This document shows, in pieces, positions 26,279-35,309 of a stretch of DNA of 64,000 bases. Below the pieces are notes generated by a model. It ran no database searches. It was given only the letters and a program-made list of their open reading frames with translations, and was not told where the DNA came from. The stretch is from Syntrophales bacterium. Lineage in GTDB: Bacteria; Desulfobacterota; Syntrophia; Syntrophales; PHBD01. The stretch covers positions 62,001 to 126,000 of the forward strand of contig DAOSEM010000011.1 of the NCBI GenBank assembly GCA_035363115.1, written 5' to 3'. The first letter of the stretch is position 1; each line of letters opens with the position of its first letter. The position numbers and the translations under genes are program-made.

Positions 26279-28420
26279 ATGAAGTTCTTCCAGAAGCTCA
26301 CCCCCGCCATGACGGCACCGTTTCTCGCCGTTTTTCTCGGTGTCGTCCTTTTTCTCTTCGACCCCCTTCCCCTCCAGGTGCTTCGAAACGCCGCCTTTGA
26401 CCAATACCAGCGCTGGCAACCGCGGCCATACGAATCGGCTCCCGTTCGCATCATCGACATCGACGAAGAAAGCCTGAAGAAGGTCGGACAGTGGCCCTGG
26501 CCCCGTACGCGGGTTGCCGAGCTGGTCGACATACTTGAGCAGGCCGGAGCGGCCGCCGTCGGCATGGACATCGTCTTCGCGGAGCCGGACCGGACGTCGC
26601 CGAAGTCCATGGCCGCCGCCTGGAGCCTTCCGGAGGACCTCCGCCGGCGCCTGGCCGGTTTGACCGACCATGACGAGGTCCTGGCCCGGACGATCCGCCA
26701 CGGCCGTGTCGTCCTCGGATTCGCAGCCGAACGGGACGGTCCGGAGAGGCTCCTGCCCGCGCGTCCCTTTCGATTCATCTTTTCCGGCCCCTCTCCCCTC
26801 CCTTTTCTTCATCCGTTTGAAAGCTCGGTGACGGCAATTCCGCTCCTGGAAAACGCGGCGGCGGGCAACGGCGTCCTTTCGTTCATCCCCGACTCGGACG
26901 GAGTCGTCCGCCGGGTCCCTCTGGTCGTGAGTCTGCGGGACCAGGCGATGCCTTCCCTCGCCGCCGAGGCGCTGAGGGTGGCCCAGGACCAGGCGAACTA
27001 CATCGTGAAGACAAGCGCCGGGAAGGGAGTCGGCATGGAGGAAATCCGGATCGGCGCATTCACCGTACCGACGACCCCCCGGGGGGAGATCTGGGTGCAT
27101 TACACACGGCCCGTTCCGGACCGCTACATTCCGGCCTGGAAAGTGCTGGCGGGAGAGGCCCCCCGGGACCGGATCGACGGGCATATCGTACTGCTCGGCA
27201 CCTCCGCCCAGGGTCTCATGGATCTGCGCTTCAGTCCGGCGGGGACCATCATTCCCGGCGTCGAGGCCCACGCCCAGGCGCTGGAGCAGATTTTCACGAA
27301 GGCCTACCTGACCCGTCCGTCCCAGGCGGAGGCCATCGAGGCGCTGGTGATCGTCATCGGCGGCCTGCTCGTCGCGATCATCGCCCTTTCCACGCAGGCC
27401 ATGGTCTCGGCCGGGGTGACCGCCGCCGTTCTCCTGGCCGCCGGAGGAGGCGCGTGGATCGCCTTCAGCCGCTACGGCCTGCTTCTGGACCCGGTTACGC
27501 CCGGACTGGCGATCGCGATCACCTTCGTCGCCGGGAGCGTCGTCCGCCACCGGACCAGCGAGCAGCGCCAGCGGTGGGTCCGGGAGGCCTTCTCACGATA
27601 CGTGTCGCCCAACCGCGTCGATTACCTCGTCGAGCATCCCGACCAGCTCGAACTGGGGGGACAGCGCCGGGTATGCAGCTTCATCTTCACGGATCTTGCC
27701 GGTTTTACCAGCCTCATGGAATCGATGGACCCCGGCGACGCCGTCTCGATCCTCAACGCCTACCTGGACGAGATGGTCACCATCGCCTTCCGGCACGGCG
27801 GGACCCTGGACCGGATCGTCGGCGACGCCGTGGCGATCATGTTCTCGGCTCCGGTCGTGCAGCCGGACCACCAGGAGCGGGCCCTGAATTGCGCCCTGGA
27901 GATGCATGCCTTCGCGGAGCGGTATGCGGACGATCTCAACGCGAAGGGCATCGCCTTCGGGCAGACCCGCATTGGCGTCCACACCGGCGAGGTCATCGTG
28001 GGAAACTTCGGCGGAACGACCATGTTCGATTACCGCGCCCTGGGCGACGCCGTCAACACGGCTTCCCGTCTCGAGGGCGCGAACAAGCACCTGGGAACGA
28101 GGATCTGCGTCTCCGAGGCGACCCGCGCCGGCTGCCCGGACGCGGCAGTGCGGCCCGTGGGATCCCTGATCCTGAAGGGAAAGACCGAGCCCCTGATAGT
28201 CTACGAGCCGATTGCAGCGGAAAGGGAAACCGTCGGGACGGGATCGCGCGACCCCGTATACGAGGCGGCGTTCGGACTGCTTCAGAGCCGCAGTCCCGAT
28301 GCCGATAAGGCCTTCGAGCGCCTGGCGGACGAGCGTCCGCACGATCCGCTCGTTCATCTTCACCTCGGACGCCTGCGGGCGGGCGAAACAGGAGACACCA
28401 TCGTCCTGGCGGAAAAATAG
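26279..28420 (+). CDS. CHASE2-domain class III adenylate/guanylate cyclase
   Basis: 713 residues. An N-terminal membrane helix is followed by a periplasmic CHASE2 domain (about 35-330, with VRIIDIDEESLKKVGQWPWP), three membrane helices (about 340-430) and a class III cyclase domain (about 460-640). The metal Asp residues are D472 (FTDLAGFT) and D516 (GDAVAIMF), and transition-state residues appear in VNTASRLEG. The usual purine-binding Lys before the second Asp is Arg (LDRIVGD), so nucleotide choice is not certain. An in-frame GTG lies 18 codons upstream, but this ATG places the membrane helix normally. It leads a cluster with FecR, OmpA and HD-GYP proteins. Confidence 0.9.
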   Translation: MKFFQKLTPAMTAPFLAVFLGVVLFLFDPLPLQVLRNAAFDQYQRWQPRPYESAPVRIIDIDEESLKKVGQWPWPRTRVAELVDILEQAGAAAVGMDIVFAEPDRTSPKSMAAAWSLPEDLRRRLAGLTDHDEVLARTIRHGRVVLGFAAERDGPERLLPARPFRFIFSGPSPLPFLHPFESSVTAIPLLENAAAGNGVLSFIPDSDGVVRRVPLVVSLRDQAMPSLAAEALRVAQDQANYIVKTSAGKGVGMEEIRIGAFTVPTTPRGEIWVHYTRPVPDRYIPAWKVLAGEAPRDRIDGHIVLLGTSAQGLMDLRFSPAGTIIPGVEAHAQALEQIFTKAYLTRPSQAEAIEALVIVIGGLLVAIIALSTQAMVSAGVTAAVLLAAGGGAWIAFSRYGLLLDPVTPGLAIAITFVAGSVVRHRTSEQRQRWVREAFSRYVSPNRVDYLVEHPDQLELGGQRRVCSFIFTDLAGFTSLMESMDPGDAVSILNAYLDEMVTIAFRHGGTLDRIVGDAVAIMFSAPVVQPDHQERALNCALEMHAFAERYADDLNAKGIAFGQTRIGVHTGEVIVGNFGGTTMFDYRALGDAVNTASRLEGANKHLGTRICVSEATRAGCPDAAVRPVGSLILKGKTEPLIVYEPIAAERETVGTGSRDPVYEAAFGLLQSRSPDADKAFERLADERPHDPLVHLHLGRLRAGETGDTIVLAEK

Positions 28421-28561
28421 CGTTCTTTCCGCCGTGGCGGCGGTCGTCGGACAGGCAGAGACGATACAAACCCGGCCATCGGGCAGCGTCCCTTCGTGCC
28501 GGTTCGATGGGAGATCGAGACCCGGCAAACAAACGGACTACGAATCATGGAGGGTGGAACC

Positions 28562-29020
28562 ATGTTCAGATTCATCATGGCGATCCTCCTGCTGTTCCCG
28601 GCCTGTGTCTGGGCGGGGGACCAGGATGCGATCGGGTATGTCAAGACGGTCAAGGGCAGTGCCTTTGTGCTCGACGGCGGGAAGTCGGTCAGGGCCGCAC
28701 CGGGCACACCGATCAAGATGGGGAACACGCTCAAGACCGGCCCCGGCGGCAGCATGGGGGTCACGTTCAAGGACAACACCGTGATGTCCTTCGGGCCGGA
28801 CACCGTATTGACGGTGGACGAGTATCTCTACGCCCCGGGGAAAGACAACCTCAAATTCGGAACCACCGCATCGAAAGGAAGCCTCGAAGTCGTATCGGGC
28901 GTGATCGCACGGCTCAAGCCGAACTCCGTCCGCATGAAGACGCCGACGGGAACGATCGGGATCCGCGGCACCCACTACCTGCTCAAGGTAGAACCGCAGG
29001 AAGGAGGGGAAAAGCCATGA
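28562..29020 (+). CDS. FecR-domain exported protein
   Basis: 152 residues. A signal peptide (MFRFIMAILLLFPACVWA) precedes a FecR beta domain with GYVKTVKGSAFVLDGG, a GNTLKTGPGG turn, FKDNTVMSFGPDT and TPTGTIGIRGTHY. Stand-alone FecR proteins are periplasmic and usually accompany adhesins, OmpA proteins or cyclases; the ligand is unknown. GGAGGGTGG precedes the ATG. Its TGA overlaps the next ATG (ATGA), so translation is coupled to the OmpA lipoprotein. Confidence 0.88.
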   Translation: MFRFIMAILLLFPACVWAGDQDAIGYVKTVKGSAFVLDGGKSVRAAPGTPIKMGNTLKTGPGGSMGVTFKDNTVMSFGPDTVLTVDEYLYAPGKDNLKFGTTASKGSLEVVSGVIARLKPNSVRMKTPTGTIGIRGTHYLLKVEPQEGGEKP

Positions 29021-29625
29021 CGCGAACCCTGATGAAAACGGGACTGGCCGTGCTGGCCCTTCTCTTCACAGTGGGCTGCGCGACGGCGCCGGCACCGAAA
29101 TCATACGCCGTCCTGATGGAAAATCCGGACGGGACCACAGGGCAGATCGCCGTCAGCGGGGCAAAGGGCGAGGTGCTGCTGGACAAGCCGCGCACCGGCA
29201 CCGACCTGGATGGATCGACAGGAACCCCGTACGCGGTCGGCGAAGACCGGATCCGGAGGGACTTCGGCGAGGCCCTTGCCGCCCGACCGCCGCTGCCGGT
29301 CAGCTTCATGCTCTACTACCGGGCGGGGGGGACGGTGCTGACGGGAGAGTCCCAGGCCCTGATCCCGGCGATCCTGGAGGCGACCCGGACCCGGCCGGCG
29401 CCCGATGTGTCGGTGATCGGCCATACGGATACCGTGGGGAACAGCGAGGCCAATGAGAAGCTCGCGTTGCAACGGGCACAATCGGTGGCGGAGATTATCC
29501 GGAAGGCGGGCCTGCAGGTCCAAGACCTGACGATCGCCTCCCATGGTGAGCGAAATCTCCTCGTCTCCACACCGGACAACACACCCGAACCGAGAAACCG
29601 CCGGGTGGAGGTCACCGTTCGCTGA
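29017..29625 (+). CDS. OmpA-family lipoprotein
   Basis: 202 residues. The lipobox LLFTVGCAT gives an acylated N-terminal Cys near residue 21. The C-terminal OmpA domain (about 95-200) has VIGHTDTVGNSEANEKLALQRA and the closing ERN...NRRVEV pattern that binds peptidoglycan. It should tether the envelope to the cell wall. It follows the FecR gene with a 4-base overlap and AAGGAGGGG. Confidence 0.9.
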   Translation: MTRTLMKTGLAVLALLFTVGCATAPAPKSYAVLMENPDGTTGQIAVSGAKGEVLLDKPRTGTDLDGSTGTPYAVGEDRIRRDFGEALAARPPLPVSFMLYYRAGGTVLTGESQALIPAILEATRTRPAPDVSVIGHTDTVGNSEANEKLALQRAQSVAEIIRKAGLQVQDLTIASHGERNLLVSTPDNTPEPRNRRVEVTVR

Positions 29626-29710
29626 CCACGTCACCTCCCGTTCCCGTTGGTGCACAACCCGGAGGCGGGCCGGCCCGCTTGACACACACATGCCGCGGAA
29701 AGGAAATGCC

Positions 29711-32707
29711 ATGACTCTCTTCCCAAACCTGAAGCTGCGTTTCCACAATTGGGCCGTGATCGCCCTCCTGTGTTTCGTCTTCGTTCTCACCGCCTCGGTC
29801 ATGGCGGTCGTCATCACCAAGTTCAACGCCATGGCGGAGGACAATGCCAGGAAGCGCTTCCTGCTGATCACCCAGACCGGCGTCGAGCGGCTCAAGGCCC
29901 TCATCGGGGGGACGGGACGCCACGTGGAAGTGTACGCCGATGTCAAGCAGGAGCGATTCCGGCGGGACGGGCGGCTGAACGATCGCGACATGTGGCTGAC
30001 CTTCATGTCGCAGTTGAAGACGGAGGATAACCTCTATTCCGTCTATTTCGGTCTCGAAAACGACGACTTCTACCAGGTTGTGCACACCCGGGGCAACCCG
30101 GGCTGGAATGCACATATTGCCGCGCCCCGGAATACGTGGTTTGCCCAGCGGACGATCATCCGGACAAGCGGGGGCGGGCGCGAGGAATCCTGGCGATACT
30201 GGTCGTCCGACATGCAACCGATCGGCACAAAGAAGCGACCGTCCGACTATTTCCCGACGGTGCGGCCCTGGTACTGGGGGGTAAAGCTGGCAAAACCCGT
30301 TGCGATCACGGATCCGTATGTCTTTGCCTCTTCGCGGGAGCCGGGAATCACGATCTCCAGTCCCCTCCCGGGAGGGATAGGAGTGCTCGGAGCCGACCTG
30401 AGCCTGGGATCGCTCCGGGACTTTCTGTCAAAAATTCCCCTGACGCCCAACGGTGCCATTGTGGTGCTGGATCGCAAAAACCGGATCCTGGCTCATCACA
30501 GCACATCGCCGACCTGCAGGCTGAAGGATACGGCCGTGCTGATGCCGGTCTCCACAACCGGCAGTCCCCTTCTGGCCGTCCTGGAAAACTGGAAAGGCGG
30601 GGACGGCGGGACAGAGACACGGATTGTCGATGTCGGGGGGGATGCGTTCGTGTTCGCTAACCACACCTATGCGGCCGCACCGGGAATGGAATTGCGGATT
30701 GCCGCTTTTGCACCGATGAGTGACTTCTCCGGCCCGATCGTCGAGGCACGGAACCAGGTCATCCTGGTGACGGCCGTTTTCCTGCTGTTCATCATCCCCC
30801 TCGCCGTCATCGGCGCTCGCCGGGTCGGGCGCTCTCTCTCGATTCTCACCACGGACGCCGAGCGCATCACGCATCTCGATTTTTCCGGCGAGGTCGGTCA
30901 GCTGCCCACCATCCTCTACGAAGTCGTCACCCTCGGCGAGGCCCACAAGGTTATGAAGAGCACGCTCAGCGAGCGTACGCGAGCCCTGACGGTGGCGGAG
31001 GAGAAGCTCGCCAGCCTGGTGGAGAACGGGATCATGCTGTCCCGGGAGCAGAACCGGCAGGCCCTTCTCCGTCACATCCTCTTCGGCGGAAAGAAGCTTT
31101 GCAATTGCGACGCCGGCACGATGTACCTCAAGACCGACCGGGAGACGCTGATGTTTGCGCTCCGGACCAAGGACGACGTTCTGCCCTCCATCGAGATTCC
31201 GCTCCGGGATCCGGCCACGGGAGCCCTGAACGAGCAGTACGTCTCGATCTACACGGCGGTGCACAACGAATCGGTCATCATCGACGACGTCTATTCCGAA
31301 ACACGGTTCGACTTGAGCGGCTCCCATCGCTTCGACGAGGAAACGGGATACCGGACCGTCTCAATGCTGACGGTCCCCATGTCGCCCCGGGAGGGCGAGG
31401 TGATCGGGGTCCTGCAGTTCATGAACGCCCTGGACCCTGATACGGAAGAGGTCATCCCGTTCCCCCGCGAACTGGTGGGATTCGTCGAGGCGCTGGCCTC
31501 GCAGTCGGCGGTGGCGCTGGAAAACCACAACCTGCTCCAGGCGCAGCGGACCCTGATGGATGCCCTGATCCGGCTCGTGGCGGGCGCCATCGACGCCAAG
31601 AGTCCCTATACCGGCGGCCACTGCGAGCGGGTGCCGGAGCTGGCGATCATGCTGGCGGAAGAGGCCTCCCGGGTACAGGAGGGGCCGTTTGCGGATTTCA
31701 ACTTCAAAACGGAGGAGGAGTGGCGGGAATTCCGGATCGGCGCATGGCTCCACGACTGCGGCAAGGTCACGACCCCGGAGTACGTGGTCGACAAGGCGAC
31801 CAAACTGGAAACGATCTACAACCGGATCCACGAGGTGCGCACGCGCTTCGAAGTGCTGCTCCGGGACGCCGAGATCGAGTGCCTCAAGGCCATCCAGGGC
31901 GGCGTCGCTCCGGAAGCCGCCCTGCGGGACTACCGCGAGAAGCGGGTCCAATTGATTGATGATTTCGCCTTCGTGGCGGAGTGCAACATCGGCGGCGAGT
32001 CCATGGATCCGGAGCGGATCGTGCGGCTCAAGCGGATCGCCGGCCGGACCTGGCTGCGCCATCTCGACGACCGCCTCGGCCTGTCCCACGAAGAGATGAG
32101 GCGCTATGAAGGCATACCGGCCCCCGAATTGCCGGCAGTCGAAACGCTCCTCTCCGACAAGCCCTGGCACGTCATTCCCCGGCTCGACAAAAGGGCCCTC
32201 GATCCCCGGTACGGATTCAAGGTGGATGTTCCCGAAGACCTCTACAACTTCGGAGAGATCCTCAACCTGTGCGTGGAGCGGGGAACGCTCACCGCGGAGG
32301 AGCGCTTCAAGATCAACGAGCACATCATCCAGACGGTCGCCATGCTGGACGCCCTGCCCTTCCCGAGGGAGCTGCGGCGGGTCCCGGAGTATGCGGGCTC
32401 CCACCACGAAACGCTGACGGGCTCGGGCTACCCCCGCCGGTTGACGAAGGACGATCTGTCCGTTCCGGCCCGCATCATGGCCATCGCCGACATCTTCGAG
32501 GCCCTGACCGCCTCCGACCGCCCCTACAAAAAGGCCAAGACCCTGTCCGAATCGGTGAAGATCCTGTCCTTCTTCAAGAAAGACCGGCACATCGATCCGG
32601 ACCTGTTCGATCTCTTCCTCCGCTCGGGTGTCTACCTGCGGTACGCCAGACGCTTCCTGAAGCCGGAGCAGATCGACGAGGTGGACACTTCCAAGTATCT
32701 GAATTGA
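29711..32707 (+). CDS. Cache-GAF-HD-GYP cyclic di-GMP phosphodiesterase
   Basis: 998 residues. A first membrane helix (about 15-40) and a large periplasmic cache sensor (about 45-340) are followed by a second helix (LVTAVFLLFIIPLAVIG), a HAMP-like linker, a GAF domain (about 435-615) and an HD-GYP domain. The catalytic H681-D682 are in WLHDCGK and the GYP triad is 906-908 in GSGYP. A long insertion lies between the HD and GYP parts. It should degrade cyclic di-GMP in answer to an external ligand. The ATG follows GGAAAGGAAAT; upstream in-frame starts overlap the OmpA gene in another frame. Confidence 0.92.
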   Translation: MTLFPNLKLRFHNWAVIALLCFVFVLTASVMAVVITKFNAMAEDNARKRFLLITQTGVERLKALIGGTGRHVEVYADVKQERFRRDGRLNDRDMWLTFMSQLKTEDNLYSVYFGLENDDFYQVVHTRGNPGWNAHIAAPRNTWFAQRTIIRTSGGGREESWRYWSSDMQPIGTKKRPSDYFPTVRPWYWGVKLAKPVAITDPYVFASSREPGITISSPLPGGIGVLGADLSLGSLRDFLSKIPLTPNGAIVVLDRKNRILAHHSTSPTCRLKDTAVLMPVSTTGSPLLAVLENWKGGDGGTETRIVDVGGDAFVFANHTYAAAPGMELRIAAFAPMSDFSGPIVEARNQVILVTAVFLLFIIPLAVIGARRVGRSLSILTTDAERITHLDFSGEVGQLPTILYEVVTLGEAHKVMKSTLSERTRALTVAEEKLASLVENGIMLSREQNRQALLRHILFGGKKLCNCDAGTMYLKTDRETLMFALRTKDDVLPSIEIPLRDPATGALNEQYVSIYTAVHNESVIIDDVYSETRFDLSGSHRFDEETGYRTVSMLTVPMSPREGEVIGVLQFMNALDPDTEEVIPFPRELVGFVEALASQSAVALENHNLLQAQRTLMDALIRLVAGAIDAKSPYTGGHCERVPELAIMLAEEASRVQEGPFADFNFKTEEEWREFRIGAWLHDCGKVTTPEYVVDKATKLETIYNRIHEVRTRFEVLLRDAEIECLKAIQGGVAPEAALRDYREKRVQLIDDFAFVAECNIGGESMDPERIVRLKRIAGRTWLRHLDDRLGLSHEEMRRYEGIPAPELPAVETLLSDKPWHVIPRLDKRALDPRYGFKVDVPEDLYNFGEILNLCVERGTLTAEERFKINEHIIQTVAMLDALPFPRELRRVPEYAGSHHETLTGSGYPRRLTKDDLSVPARIMAIADIFEALTASDRPYKKAKTLSESVKILSFFKKDRHIDPDLFDLFLRSGVYLRYARRFLKPEQIDEVDTSKYLN

Positions 32708-32775
32708 TCTCGGAATGACTCGAATGCACCGGCGGCGGAGGGTGGGAGTCCCTCTTCCGCCGGCCGCTCAACATG

Positions 32776-33585
32776 TCAGGATACCGCCTGTTTCCTTCCT
32801 CCCTGGATTCCCTTGACGGCATAGCCCATGTAAGAAGCGCTCATATCGCTGCTTTCGCGCATGTCCAGGCGGCGCCCCAGCTCCCGGTAGGAAATCCGGC
32901 CCCTGACGCGCCGGTTGAAATTCAGCAATATGCCGACCGGATTGCTGCGCGGGGCGATCCCCCGGATGTCCCGCTGGACAAGTCCATGCTGGGCAAGCAG
33001 GCCGGACAACTCGGCCGGACGGATGAACTTCTTCCAGACGTGGGAGTTCGGCTCCGCGAAGGCCGTGGACGGCCAGTCCTGCATGACCTTGATGACGGCG
33101 ATCCAGCTCCGGAAGGTCCGGTTGATCGTGTCGTAGCAGAAGATCCCACCGGTCCGGAGAACCCTCGATATCTCCGAGATCACCCGCCCGACGTCCCCGA
33201 CATGCTCCAGGACGTCGCAGCAGAGGACGACGTCGAAACGCCCGCTGCTAAACGGAAGCTGCTCGCCCGCAGCCGTCCCGTACTCGATCCGCAGTCCGCC
33301 TTCCATCGCATGCCGCCGTGCTGTCAGGATGGACGGTTCCGACGAATCCACGCCGGTCACCTCGAAGCCGGCCCGGGCAAACTCCTCCGCCAGGAGCCCT
33401 CCGCCGCACCCCACGTCGAGCACGGTCCGGAACCGTGGCCCCCCGCCATGCTCCCCCTCCAGGATCCGCCGGAAATAGCCGAACCGCACCGGATTGACGA
33501 AGTACCGGATGGTGGCGAATTCGCCTTCGTCTTCATCCCACCAGGCGTGTCCGCGCCGGCTGTAGATTTCGTTATTCACCTGCAC
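32776..33585 (-). CDS. Class I SAM-dependent methyltransferase, UbiG-like
   Basis: 269 residues. SAM-binding motif I is VLDVGCGGGLLAEEFA, the acidic loop is VTGVDSS, and motif post-I contains FDVVLCCDVLEHV. The N-terminal HAWWDEDEGEF and C-terminal layout resemble UbiG O-methyltransferases of ubiquinone synthesis; here the substrate could be another quinone or lipid. It forms a minus-strand group with the DUF4405 and MarR genes, starting 12 bases after the DUF4405 stop. Confidence 0.85.
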   Translation of the reverse strand: MQVNNEIYSRRGHAWWDEDEGEFATIRYFVNPVRFGYFRRILEGEHGGGPRFRTVLDVGCGGGLLAEEFARAGFEVTGVDSSEPSILTARRHAMEGGLRIEYGTAAGEQLPFSSGRFDVVLCCDVLEHVGDVGRVISEISRVLRTGGIFCYDTINRTFRSWIAVIKVMQDWPSTAFAEPNSHVWKKFIRPAELSGLLAQHGLVQRDIRGIAPRSNPVGILLNFNRRVRGRISYRELGRRLDMRESSDMSASYMGYAVKGIQGGRKQAVS

Positions 33586-33597
33586 GGCACGATCCCC

Positions 33598-33945
33598 TTA
33601 TCCTCCCGCCACAAAAGCGTGCCCCACGAACAGAAACACGACCGAGGCGACAACGAGGCCCGCCAGGACAGCCTCCCTGCTCGGGAATGGGATGTTTCGA
33701 ACGATCCCCTTCACATGACGGAGCAGGGCCTTCCTGTTCAGGATGACATGCCAGGCGGCGAAGGCAAGAAAGAGCACGGCCAGGATATTGTGAGCCGCCA
33801 TCCAGGCGTGGCGCGGGGTCGTCATGGCGGAAAACTGGTAGAGGTGATTGGCGTACCCGGTGAGCGGAAGACCGAGACCGGAAATGGCGGCCCCCAGAGC
33901 GGTGAAGGCCCTTGTGTTGAGAAACTTCCCCTTGTTCGATTGCAT
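33598..33945 (-). CDS. DUF4405-type membrane protein
   Basis: 115 residues with three transmembrane helices. Conserved His residues appear in GYANHLYQF, ARHAWMAAHN-like spacing (RHAWMAAHN) and AAWHVILNRK. This matches DUF4405 proteins, thought to be small cytochrome b-like heme or electron-transfer proteins. It lies 14 bases after the MarR gene and just before the UbiG-like methyltransferase, suggesting MarR-controlled respiration or quinone chemistry. Confidence 0.8.
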   Translation of the reverse strand: MQSNKGKFLNTRAFTALGAAISGLGLPLTGYANHLYQFSAMTTPRHAWMAAHNILAVLFLAFAAWHVILNRKALLRHVKGIVRNIPFPSREAVLAGLVVASVVFLFVGHAFVAGG

Positions 33946-33959
33946 TCGTCCATCCTCCC

Positions 33960-34409
33960 TTATCGGTGCCTCTCCAGCGCATCGCGGAGCGCTGCGAGGA
34001 CGCGGACCGTCGCCTGCACGTCCTTCGCATCGAGTGTTTCACCCATCATGCGCTCGAAGGTATGCATGCGCTCGTGGATTTTCCGGAACGCCTGACGCCC
34101 TTTGGGTGTCAGACTCACGTAGTTTCGACGCCCGTCCCGGGAATCGGATCGCCTTTTGACCCAGCCCTGCTCCTCCATCTCCCGGACAAGGCGGGTCACG
34201 GCGGCGGCGTTGATGCCGAGCCGGCGGGCGATCTCCATGACGCCGGCCTCTTTGGGCAGTTCGATTGCCAGGAGTCTTAACAAAGCAAGCCTGGAGGTCG
34301 ATATGCCGATGATCCGCGGGATGAGATTCAGCATCGCCTGCTGCGTGCGATAGAGATCCCTCAAGAGATGAAGCTCGTCCCCCTTGTGCCCAAGGAATTC
34401 TTCTTTCAT
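33960..34409 (-). CDS. MarR family regulator
   Basis: 149 residues with a typical MarR winged helix: KEAGVMEIARRLGINAAAVTRLVREMEEQGWVKRR is the recognition region (read in parts), with the wing DSRDGRRNYVSLTPKG. It heads the minus-strand set MarR-DUF4405-methyltransferase and is likely to control it. A phenolic or quinone-like effector is common for the family but not shown here. Confidence 0.92.
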   Translation of the reverse strand: MKEEFLGHKGDELHLLRDLYRTQQAMLNLIPRIIGISTSRLALLRLLAIELPKEAGVMEIARRLGINAAAVTRLVREMEEQGWVKRRSDSRDGRRNYVSLTPKGRQAFRKIHERMHTFERMMGETLDAKDVQATVRVLAALRDALERHR

Positions 34410-34522
34410 TTTTCTTTCCTGTTTTCCATGGCTTTGTTGATTGCATAAGTCATTGACCTTGTCAATTACTTATTTGTGGAATGGACCGTTGCGGTAATGA
34501 ATGGGTTCCCGGGACTGAGGAA

Positions 34523-35113
34523 TCAGTCCTTGGTGAAGAGTGCGGACCGGCTCAGGGAAATCCCGGGACGGTCGACGAGCGTCAGGCCGACCCGCTCTGC
34601 CGCATCCAGGGTGGACTCGAATTTTTCAGCACGGACATGAAGTCGGGGTTCGACGATCAGCATGCGGCCGCCGGGCCGGAGACAGTCCTTGAGGTCAGAT
34701 AGGAAGGCCTGCTGGTCCGGCACTTCGTGAATCATCCAGAAGATCAGGATGAAATCGGCATCGTTGGGCATGGCCGGATCGCCGGGTTTTCCAAGATGGG
34801 TTATGAGATTCCCGCCAAGGCCCGCCCGTTCCGCCCTCTGCCGGAGGGCATCCAGCATCCGCTTCTGGATGTCGAGGGCGACGACCTTTCCCCCGCTGCC
34901 GACGAGGCGCAAGAGCGGGATCGTGAAGTAGCCCATCCCGGGCCCGACGTCGATCACGGTGAAGCCGGGCTTTGCATGCGGCTCCAGGATTTTCTCCGGG
35001 TCCTGGAAAAGGCGGCGGAGCGGGTTGTCGAAGCTCCTGCAGAGCCACCACGGACAGACATGCCTGCCCCTGACGAAGAGGACATCGAGGATTCCTTTCA
35101 TGCTCAGTCCCAT
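34523..35113 (-). CDS. SAM-dependent methyltransferase, arsenite/UbiE-like group
   Basis: 196 residues. Motif I is TVIDVGPGMGYFTIPLL, followed by VVALDIQKRML and ADFILIFWMIHEVPD. The N-terminal RHVCPWWLCRSFDNPLRRL segment, with two Cys and several aromatics, is typical of a small group found in anaerobes whose substrate is not known. The ATG with AGGAGG at proper spacing was chosen over one six codons upstream. It is separate from the MarR group. Confidence 0.85.
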   Translation of the reverse strand: MGLSMKGILDVLFVRGRHVCPWWLCRSFDNPLRRLFQDPEKILEPHAKPGFTVIDVGPGMGYFTIPLLRLVGSGGKVVALDIQKRMLDALRQRAERAGLGGNLITHLGKPGDPAMPNDADFILIFWMIHEVPDQQAFLSDLKDCLRPGGRMLIVEPRLHVRAEKFESTLDAAERVGLTLVDRPGISLSRSALFTKD

Positions 35114-35211
35114 CCATTCCCTCCTGCGCATCGACGACCGGTGATTTGCACCTTACCCGGAAACCACGGATCCATGCAACCGGGTCGAGGGGCAGATTTT
35201 ACATATTGCCC

Positions 35212-35246
35212 AAAAAAAACGGGACGGACACCTCATGCCCGCCCCG
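35212..35246 (-). terminator. Terminator of the third CoA-transferase gene
   Basis: On the minus strand GGGGCGGGCA pairs with TGTCCGTCCC (two G-U wobbles) around TGAGG, followed by eight or more T residues. Confidence 0.85.
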
Positions 35247-35309
35247 CTCCGTATTCATTCCCGGCCGGGACGGCGCATCGTCCATCCCGGCCGCCATTTT
35301 TACGCCCGT

